A stretch of 15,758 nt of DNA from GCA-001856825 sp049965815 (GTDB lineage Archaea; Thermoplasmatota; Thermoplasmata; Thermoplasmatales; GCA-001856825). The position numbers and the translations under genes are program-made. Shown here piece after piece: positions 14,931 through 15,758 of the stretch. The stretch spans positions 1-15,758 of the forward strand of contig JBMFVV010000026.1 in the NCBI GenBank assembly GCA_049965815.1, given 5' to 3'. Numbering within the stretch: position 1 is the stretch's first letter; every line of letters begins with the position of its first letter. The notes beneath the pieces are model-generated. The model made no database searches and was not told the origin of the DNA. It was given only the letters and a program-made list of their open reading frames with translations.

Positions 14931-15511
14931 GCGATCTACTGGTATCTGAAGATACGTACAGGAATTCGGCTATACACATAGGCACGAAGATTAGAAGCGC
15001 AGACATGAAGAGGTTCACTGCTTACGTGAACAAGGAAGGACTGAATATACTGGACATCAAAAAGATAGACGAGAGGATCAAGATAGCTGCACTGTTCTTG
15101 TCAAGATACGAGCCAAGCGGCATAGTGTTCGTTGCATCAAGGGAATACGCAAAGAAGCCTGTCAAGGCAGCTGCTGCAGCGCTCGGAGCGAAATCCATTA
15201 CGGATAGATTCATACCCGGGTCATTCACTAATCCATCGCTGTCAGGATATTTCGAACCTGACGTAGTTGTGATAAACGATCCTGCGACGGACAATCAGGC
15301 TCAGAAGGAAGCGGTTATCAACGGAACACCGGTCGTAGCGTTGTGCCACACGAACAACAGCACATCGTTTGTTGACCTTGTAGTTCCTGCAAACAACAAG
15401 GGCAGGGAAAGCCTTGCCCTGGTATATTTCCTGTTGACAAAGGAAATACTTGCTGCGAATGGGAAAGATGTATCGCAGCTGAAGCAAGAAGACTTCCTGG
15501 CTGATCTGTAA
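14927..15511 (+). CDS. rps2: 30S ribosomal protein uS2
   Basis: A 194-residue archaeal/eukaryotic-type uS2 (SA family), a component of the small ribosomal subunit near the head-body junction on the solvent side. Characteristic segments are AIHIGTKIRSADMKRFTAYV near the N-terminus, FVASREYAKKPVKAAAAALG in the middle, RFIPGSFTNP, EPDVVVINDPATDNQAQKEA and GTPVVALCHTNN, then DLVVPANNKGRESLALVYFL. Length is at the short end for archaea but complete. It is the last gene of the PPDK-enolase-uS2 operon, with the ATG overlapping the enolase stop, and is followed by a T-rich terminator. Confidence 0.97.
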   Translation: MSDLLVSEDTYRNSAIHIGTKIRSADMKRFTAYVNKEGLNILDIKKIDERIKIAALFLSRYEPSGIVFVASREYAKKPVKAAAAALGAKSITDRFIPGSFTNPSLSGYFEPDVVVINDPATDNQAQKEAVINGTPVVALCHTNNSTSFVDLVVPANNKGRESLALVYFLLTKEILAANGKDVSQLKQEDFLADL

Positions 15512-15531
15512 ATCATTTCAGCCTTTACCAC

Positions 15532-15543
15532 TTTTTTATTTTT
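15532..15543 (+). terminator. T-rich terminator after uS2
   Basis: A TTTTTTATTTTT run starts 20 bases after the uS2 stop, typical of intrinsic archaeal termination; no strong hairpin precedes it. Confidence 0.6.
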
Positions 15544-15683
15544 CAATATAGCAATGTTACGCTCGTTATTTTACACCAACTGCTATATTTTAATCATACC
15601 CAAAATATGAAGTGGTTTTGTTGGAAATCTGGAATGGGTATAATGCACAACTTTGTTCACAAACTAAAATCAACTGTTAACCT

Positions 15684-15758
15684 CTAACTCCCGCTCTTTT
15701 GCATAATAGGTATCCCTAGCTCATCGATGATGTCCCGTGATTTCTTGGGAATTTCAGA
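15684..15758 (-). CDS. C-terminal end of an unidentified protein (partial)
   Basis: A minus-strand frame enters from the right edge and ends at TAG 15686-15684 after 24 codons: SEIPKKSRDIIDELGIPIMQ followed by KSGS. The composition (charged helix, then a strand) is protein-like, and placement convergent to uS2 with a 172-base gap is plausible. Too little is visible for a family call. Confidence 0.4.
   Translation of the reverse strand, partial: SEIPKKSRDIIDELGIPIMQKSGS

Overview
The window is archaeal and most resembles the order Thermoplasmatales or a close relative. Evidence for archaea: an aRF1-type release factor with NIKS and GGQ motifs, a short archaeal uS2, a SlyD-like archaeal FKBP, an archaeal-type ATPase, a tRNA without encoded CCA, and TATA boxes about 25-40 bases upstream of starts that are leaderless or have very short leaders. 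The order-level assignment is an inference from gene content and style, not a database result.

Layout. (1) 1-1520, minus strand: the N-terminal part of a UbiA-family prenyltransferase (menaquinone MqnP type), cut by the window edge and interrupted by an in-frame TGA; a short stretch before it that looks like the C-terminal tail of a UbiD-type decarboxylase; then a complete archaeal ATPase with a clear promoter and a palindrome near the predicted transcription start. This looks like a decaying menaquinone gene pair next to an inserted or neighbouring ATPase gene. (2) 1521-5978: a gene-poor, accessory-looking stretch. It lies between two copies of a direct repeat of about 110 bp. The right copy is the 3' end and downstream flank of an intact tRNA-Gln(CTG) gene; the left copy is a degenerate duplicate at 2006-2117. 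Between them are a HicB-HicA toxin-antitoxin pair, about 1.2 kb of apparently decayed DNA with one possible gene relic and a strong hairpin, and a 634-residue SWIM zinc-finger protein. Intact tRNA, cargo and tRNA 3' fragment are in the order expected of a genomic island at a tRNA gene. (3) 6201-8259, plus strand: an FKBP prolyl isomerase followed closely by aRF1. (4) 8406-10925, plus strand: an exported protein rich in N-glycosylation sequons, an ABC-2 permease and its ATPase, tightly coupled. (5) 11027-15543, plus strand: pyruvate phosphate dikinase, enolase and ribosomal protein uS2 in one compact operon ending in a T-rich terminator. (6) 15684-15758: the C-terminal end of an unidentified convergent minus-strand gene.

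PPDK and enolase act on consecutive steps around phosphoenolpyruvate and are joined to a ribosomal protein gene, so carbon flux and translation are probably co-expressed. The ABC unit is probably an export or surface-stress system whose partner is the sequon-rich protein. The part least explained by known biology is the tRNA-Gln-bounded stretch and its SWIM protein. I found no CRISPR array, rRNA or intact transposase.
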